Source: Amycolatopsis circi (lineage in GTDB: Bacteria > Actinomycetota > Actinomycetes > Mycobacteriales > Pseudonocardiaceae). Taken from it: DNA of 64,000 nt. The notes beneath the pieces are model-generated. The model saw nothing but the letters and a program-made list of their open reading frames with translations. It was not told where the DNA came from and searched no databases. Location of the stretch: positions 1-64,000 of the forward strand of contig NZ_PQIA01000017.1 in assembly GCF_003385235.1 (NCBI RefSeq). The letters are read 5' to 3'. The position numbers were made by a program, and so were the translations under genes. This document shows positions 17,752 through 29,935 of the stretch, piece after piece (within the stretch, counting starts at the first letter, position 1; each line of letters starts with the position of its first letter).

Positions 17752-18158
17752 CAGACCAGTTTTCCTTGTGCGTGCAGGTCGTCCAGGATCAGCTGGACCG
17801 TCGCCGACACCCGGTCGCGGTCGGCGTGGGCGAGCCAGCCGAACGATTCGATCTCGCTGCTCGGCTTCAGCTCGCCGGTGTAATCCGCGGTGTAGCAAGT
17901 CATCCGCACCACGACGCCGTCCGCTTTGCCGTGCGCCTGTGCTTCCCAAGAACCGGCCAGCTGCGCGGAAGCCGGATCCAGAGTCACGCTCAGTTCCTCG
18001 GAGATCTCCCGGACCAGCGTTTCGACGTCCGACTCGCCCTCTTCGCGTTTCCCGCCGGGCAGGTACCAGGTGTCCTTGCCCGCTGAACGCGCGGCGAGAA
18101 GCTTGCCGTCGACCACGTGCAGCCAGGCGACTTTGTCGATGGTGGGCATGCCAGCCAC
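17751..18158 (-). CDS. NUDIX hydrolase
   Basis: It hydrolyses a nucleoside diphosphate linked to another group; the substrate is unknown. 135 residues. The NUDIX box is GGKREEGESDVETLVREISEELSV, with one deviation (Ser at the usual last Gly). WYLPGGK leads into it. The GTG at 18158 follows GGAGG closely; an ATG at 18149 is an alternative. Just 1 bp separates it from the MarR gene end upstream, and it is coupled to the VOC gene downstream, so MarR-NUDIX-VOC form one minus-strand unit. Confidence 0.87.
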   Translation of the reverse strand: MAGMPTIDKVAWLHVVDGKLLAARSAGKDTWYLPGGKREEGESDVETLVREISEELSVTLDPASAQLAGSWEAQAHGKADGVVVRMTCYTADYTGELKPSSEIESFGWLAHADRDRVSATVQLILDDLHAQGKLV

Positions 18159-18159
18159 C

Positions 18160-18693
18160 TTACCTCCGCGCCCGCCGGTCCAGGTCCGCGAGCAGGATGC
18201 GCAAGAGATCCGCCAGTTGATCGCGTTCGGCCGGGGACAGTGCGGACACCAAGGTTTCCTCGTGCTCCAGCAGATATCCGACGGTTCGCTCGATCAGCTC
18301 GTGACCGTCCTCGGTCAGCTCGACGTACACCCCGCGACGGTCCGAAGTGGACTTCACCCGGCGGACGTGGCCGTCGCGTTCGGCACGGGCGGTCTGCTGG
18401 GAGATCGCGCCGGGGCTGACCCGGCAGCGTTTCGCGAGTTCGCCCGCGCTGAGCCGGTACGGCGGCCCGGCCCGGCGCAGCGTGCTGAGCAAAGTGCGGG
18501 TGGACGCGTCCATCCCGAGTTCCAGCATGGTCGCGCGCCGGTCGTCCTCCAGCAGTTTCGCGATGTGCCAGATCCGCGTGATCACGCCGATGGACGACAC
18601 CGGCGTGCCCGGCCGCTCTCGCAGCCACGCCTGCTGAATCTCGTCCACCTCGTCGCTTGACGGGTTTTCCCCGCCGCCGGTACCGTCGTCCAC
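18160..18693 (-). CDS. MarR-family regulator
   Basis: A winged-helix regulator of 177 residues. The DNA-binding part spans YRLSAGELAKRCRVSPGAISQQTARAERDGHVRRVKSTSDRRGVYVELTEDG, including the typical DRR-G wing. An N-terminal extension of about 45 residues is acidic and probably disordered. The GTG at 18693 is the first in-frame start downstream of the divergent promoter. It is divergent from the SDR gene at 18724 across a 30-bp gap that holds a CTTTA-N4-TAAAG palindrome, so it probably controls itself and the SDR. Confidence 0.85.
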   Translation of the reverse strand: MDDGTGGGENPSSDEVDEIQQAWLRERPGTPVSSIGVITRIWHIAKLLEDDRRATMLELGMDASTRTLLSTLRRAGPPYRLSAGELAKRCRVSPGAISQQTARAERDGHVRRVKSTSDRRGVYVELTEDGHELIERTVGYLLEHEETLVSALSPAERDQLADLLRILLADLDRRARR

Positions 18694-18701
18694 CAGAGGT
18701 A

Positions 18702-18715
18702 CTTTAGCAATAAAG
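18702..18715. promoter_or_regulatory. MarR operator-like palindrome
   Basis: CTTTA-GCAA-TAAAG, AT-rich against the surrounding GC, fills the 30-bp gap between the divergent MarR and SDR starts. It could overlap both promoters. Confidence 0.5.
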
Positions 18716-18723
18716 GACGTGAG

Positions 18724-19440
18724 ATGAAACGGGACGTAGTGGTAACCGGGGGAAGCGCTGGAATCGGATACGCGATCGCCGCGGCGTTTGTCCGGGACGG
18801 CGATCAGGTCACGATCACCGGAAGGCGCGAGGACGTGCTCACCGAGGCGGCGACGCTGCTCGGCGCGCGTGCGGTGAGCTTCGACGCGAGCGACCCCGAG
18901 GCGGTCGAGGCGGAGTGCGATCAGTTGCCCGAACGCATCGACGTGCTGGTGAACAACGCTGGCGGCAACACGGATTTCCTGGGCTCCGCTGGCGAGGGAT
19001 TGAAAGCGCTCGACGCTGCCTGGACGGCCAACATCCGGGCGAATCTGTTCAGCGCCGCGTTCGTGACGACAGCGCTGCGGGAGCGACTGGCCGACAACGG
19101 CCGCATCGTCACCATCGGCTCGATCGCGGGGCACACCGGCGCTGAATCGTACGGCTGGGCGAAGGCTGCGGTGGAAGTCTGGAATACCGAAACCGCTCGC
19201 CAATTCGGGTCGCGCGGGATCACCTCGAACATTGTCGCGCCGGGGCTGATCGTGGACACCGAATTCTTCCGCGGCAAACTCTCCGCCGAACGTCAGGAGC
19301 GGCTGGTCGAGAACACGATGACAAAACGCGCGGGCAAACCGGAGGATGTCGCCGAGGTAGTGCGTTTCCTGGCTTCCCCGGAGGCCGGACACGTCACCGG
19401 CCAGGTCGTGCACGTGAACGGCGGCGCGTACGTCGGCTGA
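18724..19440 (+). CDS. Classical short-chain dehydrogenase/reductase
   Basis: An NAD(P)-dependent oxidoreductase of the FabG-like class, 238 residues. TGGSAGIG (8-15) binds the cofactor, NNAGG is the structural motif, and the catalytic set is Ser133, Tyr143 and Lys147 (IGSIAG, ESYGWAK). The C-terminal GHVTGQVVHVNGG matches FabG-type enzymes. The Arg/Glu in TGRRED after beta-2 suggests NADP(H). Substrate unknown. It is divergent from the MarR gene and probably its target. Confidence 0.9.
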   Translation: MKRDVVVTGGSAGIGYAIAAAFVRDGDQVTITGRREDVLTEAATLLGARAVSFDASDPEAVEAECDQLPERIDVLVNNAGGNTDFLGSAGEGLKALDAAWTANIRANLFSAAFVTTALRERLADNGRIVTIGSIAGHTGAESYGWAKAAVEVWNTETARQFGSRGITSNIVAPGLIVDTEFFRGKLSAERQERLVENTMTKRAGKPEDVAEVVRFLASPEAGHVTGQVVHVNGGAYVG

Positions 19441-19442
19441 CC

Positions 19443-20600
19443 TCAGCCAGGGGTCACGCGCAGCACTTTGTCGTTGCTGCCGTTGGAAGTCGTCACGTAC
19501 AGCGAGCCGTCCGGGCCGCTTCGGGCGGCTCGCAACCGGCCGAATTTGTCGTTGAATTCCGCGGGCAGCGTCACTCCGGTGACCTTCGCGGCGGCGTCCA
19601 GGTGCAGCAGCAGGAGTTTCTGCCCCTTCAACGCCACCACGACCAACGCGCCTTCGTTCGCTCCCCATTGCTTGCCGGTGAGGAACGCGTCGCCGCTGGT
19701 CGCCTCGGTGATCTGTCCGGTGGTCCACAATGGACGAACCGCGTCCGGGAACCGGGTGGTGTCGGTCATCGGAACGCTCTCGTCGTAGTTGGGGTCGGTG
19801 CCGCCCTTCGACGGGTCCCAGCCGTAATTCCCGCCTGGCCGCAGGAGATTCACCTCGTCGTCGAACGCCGGTCCGTGCTCGGAGGTGACCACCTGCCCGG
19901 TTCCCGGCCGGATCGCGACACCTTGCACGTTCCGGTGGCCGTAGGTGTAGATCCGGCGTTCGTTCGGATCGGCGGACGACAGGAACGGGTTGCCCGGCAA
20001 CGGTTCCCCGGTCTTCGCGTTGATGCGCAGGACCTTGCCGCCGAGACTGTGCCGGTCCTGCGCCACCGTCGACCGCGCGGCGTCGCCGGTGCCGACGAGC
20101 AGCGCGCCGTCCGGAGCGAGCGTCGGGCGGCAGCCGGAATGCCGTCCGCTCGGGTTCACCGGCAGGCCGGTCAGCAGGTCGCGCACCTTGGCCGCGCTCG
20201 CGCCGTCGTCGGCGAGCCGCCAGGTGACGAGCCGGACGTCTACCGCGCGTCCGTTCTCCTGATGCGTCTGGCAGGTGGTGAACTCGCGCGACGTCGCGAA
20301 ATCCGCCGCCAGGACCAGGCCCATCAGACCGCCTTCGCCCTGCACGAGGACGTCGGAGAAATCGGCGCGCACGTCGGTCTTCCGGCCGTCGCGGATCAGC
20401 GCGAGCTTGCCGGGACGCTGCGGCACGAGCAGCGAACCGTCGGGAAGGAACGCGACGTCCCAGCCGTGTTCGAGGCCGTCGGCGACCTCCTGCACGGCGA
20501 ACTTGCCGGACTCCGGTGCCGCTGGAGCCGGGGCGCTCGCTGGCGCGGCCGAGCAGGCGGCGAGCACCAGGACGGAGGCGAGCAACGCGACGAGACGCAT
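19443..20600 (-). CDS. PQQ-dependent sugar dehydrogenase-like lipoprotein
   Basis: A soluble-glucose-dehydrogenase/HHIP-type beta-propeller, 385 residues, exported and lipid-anchored: signal MRLVALLASVLVLAAC with lipidated Cys16, then an Ala/Pro linker. Typical blade motifs are LEHGWDVAFLPDGSLLVPQRPGK, NPSGRHSGCRPTLAPDG, YTYGHRNVQG and NYGWDPSKGG. Family members oxidise aldose sugars with PQQ; no PQQ synthesis genes are in the window, so cofactor and substrate are inference. It lies 18 bp downstream of the response-regulator gene on the same strand and could be its target or operon partner. Confidence 0.87.
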   Translation of the reverse strand: MRLVALLASVLVLAACSAAPASAPAPAAPESGKFAVQEVADGLEHGWDVAFLPDGSLLVPQRPGKLALIRDGRKTDVRADFSDVLVQGEGGLMGLVLAADFATSREFTTCQTHQENGRAVDVRLVTWRLADDGASAAKVRDLLTGLPVNPSGRHSGCRPTLAPDGALLVGTGDAARSTVAQDRHSLGGKVLRINAKTGEPLPGNPFLSSADPNERRIYTYGHRNVQGVAIRPGTGQVVTSEHGPAFDDEVNLLRPGGNYGWDPSKGGTDPNYDESVPMTDTTRFPDAVRPLWTTGQITEATSGDAFLTGKQWGANEGALVVVALKGQKLLLLHLDAAAKVTGVTLPAEFNDKFGRLRAARSGPDGSLYVTTSNGSNDKVLRVTPG

Positions 20601-20618
20601 GGGTCCAGCATGCCCGAT

Positions 20619-21272
20619 TCAGCCGCCAGGACGAACCAATCCGGATTCGTACGCGAACACGACCGCGTGCACCCGATCGCGCAGCCCGAGCTTGTTCAGC
20701 AACCGTCCGACGTGCGTCTTCACCGTCGTCTCGCCGATGAACAGCGTCCCGGCGATCTCGGTGTTCGACAGTCCTCGCGCGATCAGGCCCAGCACGTCCT
20801 TTTCGCGTTCGGTCAGCGTCTCCAGCTTCTGCTCGTCCAGCGGCGTCCGGTGCGCGCTGAGATAGCGGTCGAGCAGGCGTTTCGTGACCGACGGCGACAC
20901 CATCGCGTCGCCGCGCAGCACGCCGCGGATCGCCACCAGCATCTCGTCCGACGGCGCGTCCTTGACCAGGAATCCGCTGGCGCCGGCGCGAAGCGCGGAG
21001 TAGGCGTACTCGTCGAGGTCGAACGTCGTGATCACCAGCACCGAGGTGTCCGGCAGTTCGGCGCAGATCTGCGCGGTGGCCGCGACGCCGTCGAGCACCG
21101 GCATCCGCACGTCCATCAGCACGAGGTCCGGCCGCCGCGCGCGGGCGAGTTCGACAGCTTCCGCGCCGTCGCCCGCTTCCGCGACCACCTCCAGGTCGGG
21201 CTGGCTGTCGACGATCATCCGCAGCCCGACGCGCACCAGCTCCTGGTCGTCGCAGATCAGCACGGACGTCAT
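20619..21272 (-). CDS. NarL/LuxR-type response regulator
   Basis: 217 residues. The receiver domain (1-120) has acidic pocket DD (8-9), phosphoacceptor Asp54 in LVLMDVRMP, Thr in ITTF and Lys in FLVKDA. The C-terminal LuxR helix-turn-helix is LTEREKDVLGLIARGLSNTEIAGTLFIGETTVKTHVGRLLNKL. The ATG overlaps the kinase stop by 4 bp, so the pair is translationally coupled. Its DNA target is unknown. Confidence 0.93.
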   Translation of the reverse strand: MTSVLICDDQELVRVGLRMIVDSQPDLEVVAEAGDGAEAVELARARRPDLVLMDVRMPVLDGVAATAQICAELPDTSVLVITTFDLDEYAYSALRAGASGFLVKDAPSDEMLVAIRGVLRGDAMVSPSVTKRLLDRYLSAHRTPLDEQKLETLTEREKDVLGLIARGLSNTEIAGTLFIGETTVKTHVGRLLNKLGLRDRVHAVVFAYESGLVRPGG

Positions 21273-22408
21273 GCGGCGTCCGTCCGCAGCGTCGCCGACA
21301 CGCGGTAGCCGCCGTCCGGCCGCGCGCCCGTTTCGAGTTTGCCGTGGTACATCGCGACGCGCTGGGCCATGCCGGTGAGCCCGCGTCCGGACCCGGGCAG
21401 TCCCGCCGCGACCGGTTGCCGCCCGCCGGAGTTGGTGACTTCGAGGCGGATTTCCGGACCGGCGAAGGTGACTCGGACCCGTCCGGTCGCGTCGGGCGGC
21501 GCGTGTTTGAGCATGTTGGTCAAGGCCTCCTGGACGATGCGGTACGCCTGAAGCGCGACACCGGCGGGCAGGTCGGCGATGTCGCCGTTGACTTCGAGGG
21601 TGATGTCGCGGCCGGACTGCGCGACTAGCGTGCGCAACTGGTCGAGCGTCGGCTGCGGAGCGCGCGCGGGTTCGCCAGCGTGCATTACCTCCAGCAGCCG
21701 CCGAAGCTCGGCTAACGCGGAACGACCGGTTTTGCTGATGGTGTCGAGCGTACGGTCGACAGCGTCCGGGTCGTGATGGCGCGCGAGCTTCGCTCCTTCG
21801 GCGTTCAGGACGATCACGCTCATGCTGTGTGCGAGTACGTCGTGAAGCTCGCGCGCGATCCTCGTACGCTCTTCGGCTATTGACGCGCGACTGCGCGCTT
21901 GTTCTTCGGAGGCCGCCAGCTCCGCTCGCAGTCGTTCTTCTTCGGCGAGTTGTTCCTTCGTCCGGAAGAACGCGCCGAGAGCCCAGGCCGCCAAGTACAG
22001 CGGCAGTGCGCCGAAGATGGTGAGCGTCGGGTTCAGAGTGTTGGTGCCCCAGGTAAATCCCCAGAAGGCATCCAGGCCCACGACAGCTACCGCGAAGCCG
22101 ATGAACCATCTGTCACCGGCTTTGACGAGCGTGTACAGGACCACCGCCATCGCGAGGTCGCTGCGGCCACGGTCATACGCCCATATCTCGTTCGTATAGA
22201 CGAGCGCTACTCCGATGAGGATCAGGAGCGCGACTGTGCGCGGGTAGCGGCGACGCAGCAACAGAGGCAGCAGAAAGAGCATCGAAACCATGCGCAGCAG
22301 CCAGGTTTGCTGATCCGCGATGTTGGGGCCGAAGGCGACGAAGACGGCGTACAGCGGCAAGTCCAGCAACCACCGCTGCTTGCGCCCCCACATGACCAGT
22401 CTCCGCAC
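21269..22408 (-). CDS. NarL-family sensor histidine kinase
   Basis: 379 residues. Four to five hydrophobic segments lie between about 15 and 150, without a large extracellular domain, so it may sense a membrane signal. The HisKA_3 dimerisation helix has ERTRIARELHDVLAHSMSVI with phosphorylated His189. The ATPase part shows EALTNMLKHA (N-box) and GRGLTGMAQRV (G-box). First gene of a kinase-regulator-sugar dehydrogenase unit. It is divergent from the methyltransferase gene, with a 131-bp gap. Confidence 0.92.
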   Translation of the reverse strand: MRRLVMWGRKQRWLLDLPLYAVFVAFGPNIADQQTWLLRMVSMLFLLPLLLRRRYPRTVALLILIGVALVYTNEIWAYDRGRSDLAMAVVLYTLVKAGDRWFIGFAVAVVGLDAFWGFTWGTNTLNPTLTIFGALPLYLAAWALGAFFRTKEQLAEEERLRAELAASEEQARSRASIAEERTRIARELHDVLAHSMSVIVLNAEGAKLARHHDPDAVDRTLDTISKTGRSALAELRRLLEVMHAGEPARAPQPTLDQLRTLVAQSGRDITLEVNGDIADLPAGVALQAYRIVQEALTNMLKHAPPDATGRVRVTFAGPEIRLEVTNSGGRQPVAAGLPGSGRGLTGMAQRVAMYHGKLETGARPDGGYRVSATLRTDAA

Positions 22409-22539
22409 GAAACGAACGTAACGCGAGATCGTCGTCGCGCGCGTCGTTCCGGAGGATGGCCGTGGTCCTCCGAGCGAACGACTTTTCCCGCCGACCGAGC
22501 CGATCCGCGACGACCGAGCCGCTTCCTACCGTCGAAAAC

Positions 22540-23145
22540 ATGTCGATTACCAGGGAGTTCTTCCGGCACCCGATGCGTACTGGCGCGATCGCGGCCAGTT
22601 CGGCACGGCTGGCCGGAGTGATGACCGCGGGGTTGGGTCTCGAGAGCGCGCACAGCGTCGTGGAGTTGGGGCCGGGGACGGGAGTGTTCACTGAAGCACT
22701 GCTTCGCATGCTTCAGCGCGACGCGCACTTCACCGCGGTGGAAATCAACACCCACCTCGTACAGGAGCTACGCGCACGCTTTCCGTCGTTGCACGTTGCG
22801 GAAGGCTCTGCGGAACACGTCGCTGCGTACGTGACGATGCCGGTCGACGTGGTCGTCTCCGGTCTGCCGTGGACAGCTATGCATGCCGCGCCCCAGGCTG
22901 CGGTACTGAACTCCGTCTGCGAGGTGCTTTCCCCACAAGGCCGCTTCACCACCTTCGCGTACGCGCACACCGCTTGGACACCGCCAGCGCGTCGATTCGC
23001 ACGGTTGCTGCGAAGCCGCTTCGCGGTCGTCGAACGCACCAGTGTGGTTTGGCGGAACCTGCCGCCGGCGTACGTGTACCGCGCGGCTTTGCCGGTGCGG
23101 TCGGGACTGGATCGCTATGGGCAGCCTGCTTCAGCCACTTCTTGA
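22540..23145 (+). CDS. Class I SAM-dependent methyltransferase (phospholipid N-methyltransferase-like)
   Basis: 201 residues. Motif I is VVELGPGTGVFTEALL, acidic motif II is FTAVEINTHLVQEL, and motif IV is VVSGLPWTAM. The N-terminal FFRHPMRTGAIAASSARLA and the GLPW motif match bacterial phosphatidylethanolamine N-methyltransferases and KsgA relatives, so a lipid or RNA target is possible. The ATG at 22540 is chosen; the open frame back to 22456 adds residues unlike the family. Its last 29 bp overlap the DedA gene. The left arm of the giant inverted repeat enters this gene at or before 22705, so the mirror copy at the right edge is incomplete. Confidence 0.82.
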   Translation: MSITREFFRHPMRTGAIAASSARLAGVMTAGLGLESAHSVVELGPGTGVFTEALLRMLQRDAHFTAVEINTHLVQELRARFPSLHVAEGSAEHVAAYVTMPVDVVVSGLPWTAMHAAPQAAVLNSVCEVLSPQGRFTTFAYAHTAWTPPARRFARLLRSRFAVVERTSVVWRNLPPAYVYRAALPVRSGLDRYGQPASATS

Positions 23146-23623
23146 CGCTCCCGCGCCGCTCGTCTACTTGATCTGCGCACTGGTGATCATGGCCGAGACG
23201 GCGCTGTTGCCCGGCATCGTGCTGCCGACGCTGTCCACCTTGCTGCTTATGGGTTTCCTAGTGCAGCGCGGGACTTTACAGCTGTGGCCAGCGCTCACGG
23301 TCTGCGTCGCGGCGGCGCTAGCGGGGGACCAGCTCGCGTACTGGGAGGGACGACTGTGGGGACCGAAGCTGCGTCAGTCGCGCGTGGGGCAGCGGATCGG
23401 CGAAGCGAAGTGGGACAAGGCCGAAGCGACTGTCGCGCGTTATGGCGTGCCAGCAGTCGTCCTAGGGCGGTGCCTCGCTGGCGTACGCACTCTCGTGCCG
23501 CGCGTCGCGGGTTCTGCCGGACTGTCGTACCGACGCTTCTTCGCCGGAAGCCTGTGCGCGGCGGTGCTGTGGGCGGGCGTGGAGCTGACGATGGGGCAGG
23601 TCACCGGCTGGGCCGCACCTTGA
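23117..23623 (+). CDS. DedA-family membrane protein
   Basis: A small VTT-domain integral membrane protein, 168 residues. Hydrophobic segments lie at about 14-35, 40-50, 58-70, 115-135 and 142-165. ETALLPGIVLP and the later GRCLAGVRTLVPRVAGSAGLSYRRFF are the DedA hallmarks (E near the first segment and the G-R-F/R-P-P-R-like motif). DedA proteins are linked to polyprenyl-phosphate and phospholipid flipping and membrane homeostasis. It overlaps the methyltransferase gene by 29 bp, so the two are probably cotranscribed, and its end overlaps the convergent XRE gene by 23 bp. Confidence 0.88.
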   Translation: MGSLLQPLLDAPAPLVYLICALVIMAETALLPGIVLPTLSTLLLMGFLVQRGTLQLWPALTVCVAAALAGDQLAYWEGRLWGPKLRQSRVGQRIGEAKWDKAEATVARYGVPAVVLGRCLAGVRTLVPRVAGSAGLSYRRFFAGSLCAAVLWAGVELTMGQVTGWAAP

Positions 23624-24377
23624 GCAGTTCCGCGGTCGAAGCGTCGGCGGGCAGGAAGGTTTCGAGGCTCAGCTCGGCGACCGTCACGTCTACGGCGGTG
23701 GCGAACTGCGTGATCGCGGTGAGCAGCCGCAGTTCGCCCGCCGAGCTGGACAGCTGCAGCGGCACCGCGAAGCCGAGGTGGTCGCCGGACGGTTCACCTG
23801 GCGTCCGCAGGTATCCGGTGAGTTCGTCCAGCAACGCCTGATGTCGCGGATCGGGCCCGTGTGCCAGACCGCGGCGAGGGCGTTCGAGCACGTGCTGCGC
23901 CCAATCGGCGAAGTTCCGGATCCGCGGAGCCATCCCGCGCGGATGCAACGCCAGCCGCAGCACATTGACCGGCGGTTCGAGCAGTTCCGCCGCGACGCCC
24001 TCAGTGAGCAGGCCGAAGCCGTCGTTCGCCGCGACGAGATCGCCGTAGCGATTCACGACCAGTGCCGGGTAGGGCTCGTGCCCGGCGAGCAGCGCGCGCA
24101 GCGACTCCAGCACCGGTGTCAGCGCGGGGTCGTCCAGCCGCGTTTCGGGGTAGACCGGCGCGAACCCGGCGGTCAGCAGCAAGGCGTTGCGCTCGCGCAG
24201 CGGCAGGCCGAGCGCCTCGGCGACGCGCACCACCATGCCGCGACCGGGCAGCGAGCGGCCGCGTTCCATGAAGCTGACGTGGCGTTGCGTCGTCCCGGCT
24301 TTCAACGCGAGGTCGAGCTGGCTGAGCCGGCGGCGGGAACGGGCGTCGCGCAAGGCGTCGGCGAACGAGGTGGGCAC
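23601..24377 (-). CDS. XRE-type regulator with MmyB-like ligand domain
   Basis: 258 residues. The N-terminal XRE helix-turn-helix is FADALRDARSRRRLSQLDLALKAGTTQRHVSFMERGRSLPGRGMVVRVAEALGLPLRERNALL. The C-terminal region (about 90-250) with YPALVVNRYGDLVAANDGFGLL and NVLRLALHPRGMAPRIRNFADWAQHVLERPRR matches the MmyB-like domain, reported in some proteins to bind fatty acids. GTG start at 24377. It is divergent from an LLM oxidoreductase gene with an 88-bp gap, the usual arrangement for MmyB-type regulators, which often sit beside a target reductase. Confidence 0.88.
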   Translation of the reverse strand: MPTSFADALRDARSRRRLSQLDLALKAGTTQRHVSFMERGRSLPGRGMVVRVAEALGLPLRERNALLLTAGFAPVYPETRLDDPALTPVLESLRALLAGHEPYPALVVNRYGDLVAANDGFGLLTEGVAAELLEPPVNVLRLALHPRGMAPRIRNFADWAQHVLERPRRGLAHGPDPRHQALLDELTGYLRTPGEPSGDHLGFAVPLQLSSSAGELRLLTAITQFATAVDVTVAELSLETFLPADASTAELLKVRPSR

Positions 24378-24465
24378 CTGCGCGATTCTGGCCGAGTTTT
24401 CTGCTGCCGGGCCATTCCCCGGAGGGAATTGCCGGGACGCCGGGCCGCGCTGGATCGTCGACGGC

Positions 24466-25407
24466 GTGGAATTCGGACTACTTCTTCCCGCCGGACAGGC
24501 GCAGCTCGAAACAGGCGGCACCCCGCGTGCCCTCGTCGCATTGGCCCGCGAAGCCGAACGGCTCGGATTCGCGTCGATCTGGGCCGGTGACTCGCTTTCC
24601 CGGCCGCGGATCGAACCGCTCACCCTGCTCACCGCGGTCGCGCAGGCGACCGAACACGTCACCGTCGGCACCGCCGTGCTGCTGCCCGCGCACCGAAACC
24701 CAGTGCAGACCGCGATGACGCTCGCCTCAGTCGACCTGATCTCCGAAGGACGGCTCGCAGTCGGCGTCGGCGCGGGCTTCCCGGGCTTCAGCGAGCGAGA
24801 GTTCGAGCTGGCCGGCGTCGATTTCCGGACGAGGTTCTCGCATCTGGACGACGTGGTCACGCTCTGGCGCGAACTGTGGACCGGGCAGCCGCGCTCGTTC
24901 CACGGCAAGGTGCTGCACTACGACTGGCTGCCGCCAGCGATCCGCCCCGCGCGCGTTGGCGGCCCGCCAATCTGGCTGGGCGGCGCGACGCCAGCCGCGC
25001 TCCGCCGCACCGCACTGCGTTACGACGGCTGGCTCCCGTACCCGCCGGACCCCGCGGATTACGCGTCCGGCCTCGCGACCATCCGCGCCGCCACTGCTCG
25101 CACGGTCACCCCGTCGTTGTTCCTGACCGTTTACGTCGATCCCGACCCGCGCCGCGGCCGTAGCGTTCTGGAGGACTACGCCCAGGCGACCTATCAGCGG
25201 TCGTTGGCGCAGATCAGCACCATCCAGGCGACGGTGACCGGCCCGGTCTCGGAGGTCGCGGCGACTGTGCGCCGATACGCCGAGGCCGGAGCCGAGCACG
25301 TGCTGTTGCGCGTCGGCTCCGTGGAACCCGGTGCGGTCGAGCGGCAGCTGCCCCTGTTGGCGGAGGTGATCGCCGGGGAGCGGAAACCTGTCGGTGCCGC
25401 GACGTAG
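24466..25407 (+). CDS. LLM-class flavin/F420 oxidoreductase
   Basis: 313 residues. TIM-barrel luciferase-like enzyme: VEFGLLLPAGQAQLETGG, LGFASIWAGDSLSRPRIEPLTLLTAVAQATEHVTVGTAVLLPAHRNPVQTAMTLASVDLISEGRLAVGVGAG, then VGGPPIWLGGATPAALRRTA for phosphate binding. GTG at 24466 is chosen because the first barrel strand starts there; the frame is open further upstream through the antisense of the XRE gene. It is divergent from XRE and 9 bp upstream of mfd on the same strand, so readthrough into mfd is likely. Confidence 0.85.
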   Translation: MEFGLLLPAGQAQLETGGTPRALVALAREAERLGFASIWAGDSLSRPRIEPLTLLTAVAQATEHVTVGTAVLLPAHRNPVQTAMTLASVDLISEGRLAVGVGAGFPGFSEREFELAGVDFRTRFSHLDDVVTLWRELWTGQPRSFHGKVLHYDWLPPAIRPARVGGPPIWLGGATPAALRRTALRYDGWLPYPPDPADYASGLATIRAATARTVTPSLFLTVYVDPDPRRGRSVLEDYAQATYQRSLAQISTIQATVTGPVSEVAATVRRYAEAGAEHVLLRVGSVEPGAVERQLPLLAEVIAGERKPVGAAT

Positions 25408-25416
25408 GCTGGGACG

Positions 25417-28992
<3,576 letters not shown>

Positions 28993-28995
28993 GTG

Positions 28996-29877
28996 CTAGT
29001 GCGTGACTAGCTCGGTGAACGCCCTCGCGGCGGCCCCGGCGGTGCGCCCCGCCGGGGTGGCCAGGGCGATGGGCCAGTCCAGGTCGGCGTCGGCGATCGG
29101 CAGTGCGACGAGGTCGTCGTCGGCTGGAAGGATCGCGCGGGGCAGCAGCGCCACGCCAAGCCGCTGCCGGACGAAATCGGTGCCCGCGGCGAGGTCGGTG
29201 ATCTCGATGGCGAGCTGCCGTCGTACCCCGGCGGCGGCGAATGCGCGATCGGTCACCGCGCGATTTCCGTAGCCGGGCGGGAAATCAATGAACGGTTCGT
29301 CGGCGAGGTCCGCCAGCGTCAGGTCGTTTCGGTGCGCGAGCGGGTGCTCGCGGGGAACGACGAGATCCAGCGGTGTGCTGGTCACCGTACGCAGACGCAC
29401 GGTTGCCGGTGGGTGCCCGGGAATCGAGACGAAGGCGAGATCGAGCCGTCCTTCGGCGATCGCCGCGATCAGCCCGGGCGATCCGCCTTCGGACGACGCG
29501 GTCGCGAGGTGCACCGACACGCGAGGGTGCTCCCGGTGGAATTCGCCCAGCAGCGCGGGCAAATCGATCAACCCGAGCGAACTCATGGTCCCGATGCGCA
29601 GCGTGCCGCGCAGGCCGCCCCGGACCGCGTGCACAGTGTCGCGAGCATCGCGGGCGGCATCGAGCGCGGCGCGTGCTTTCGGCAGTAGCGCGAGACCGGC
29701 GTCAGTGAGGCTGACGCGCCTGGTCGTACGCAGCAGCAACGGCGCGTCCAGCTCTCGTTCCAGGGACGCGATGGTCGCCGACACCGTGGCCTGCACGAGG
29801 TGCAGCCGGGTGGCGGCGCGAGTGAAGCTGGCTTCCTCCGCGACCGCGACGAAGCACTCAAGCTGCCGCAACTCCAT
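28996..29877 (-). CDS. LysR-family regulator
   Basis: 293 residues. The N-terminal winged helix MELRQLECFVAVAEEASFTRAATRLHLVQATVSATIASLERELDAPLLLRTTRRVSLTDAG is canonical, and the C-terminal periplasmic-binding-like effector domain follows (RIGTMSSLGLIDLPALL, LDLVVPREHPLA). The ATG at 29877 is chosen; the frame extends to 29904 only as MIEQCYESG. It ends 3 bp from the mfd stop. It is divergent from an NmrA-type reductase, the expected target. Confidence 0.92.
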   Translation of the reverse strand: MELRQLECFVAVAEEASFTRAATRLHLVQATVSATIASLERELDAPLLLRTTRRVSLTDAGLALLPKARAALDAARDARDTVHAVRGGLRGTLRIGTMSSLGLIDLPALLGEFHREHPRVSVHLATASSEGGSPGLIAAIAEGRLDLAFVSIPGHPPATVRLRTVTSTPLDLVVPREHPLAHRNDLTLADLADEPFIDFPPGYGNRAVTDRAFAAAGVRRQLAIEITDLAAGTDFVRQRLGVALLPRAILPADDDLVALPIADADLDWPIALATPAGRTAGAAARAFTELVTH

Positions 29878-29895
29878 GCCGGATTCATAGCACTG

Positions 29896-29935
29896 CTCGA
29901 TCAATGTGACCAGTAATCTTTGTTGGACTCGATCA
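29896..29935. promoter_or_regulatory. Direct repeat in the LysR/NmrA divergent promoter
   Basis: CTCGATCA occurs at 29896-29903 and again at 29928-29935, 32 bp apart (about three helical turns) in the 110-bp divergent gap. This could be a pair of LysR half-sites, but an 8-bp repeat may be chance. Confidence 0.3.
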
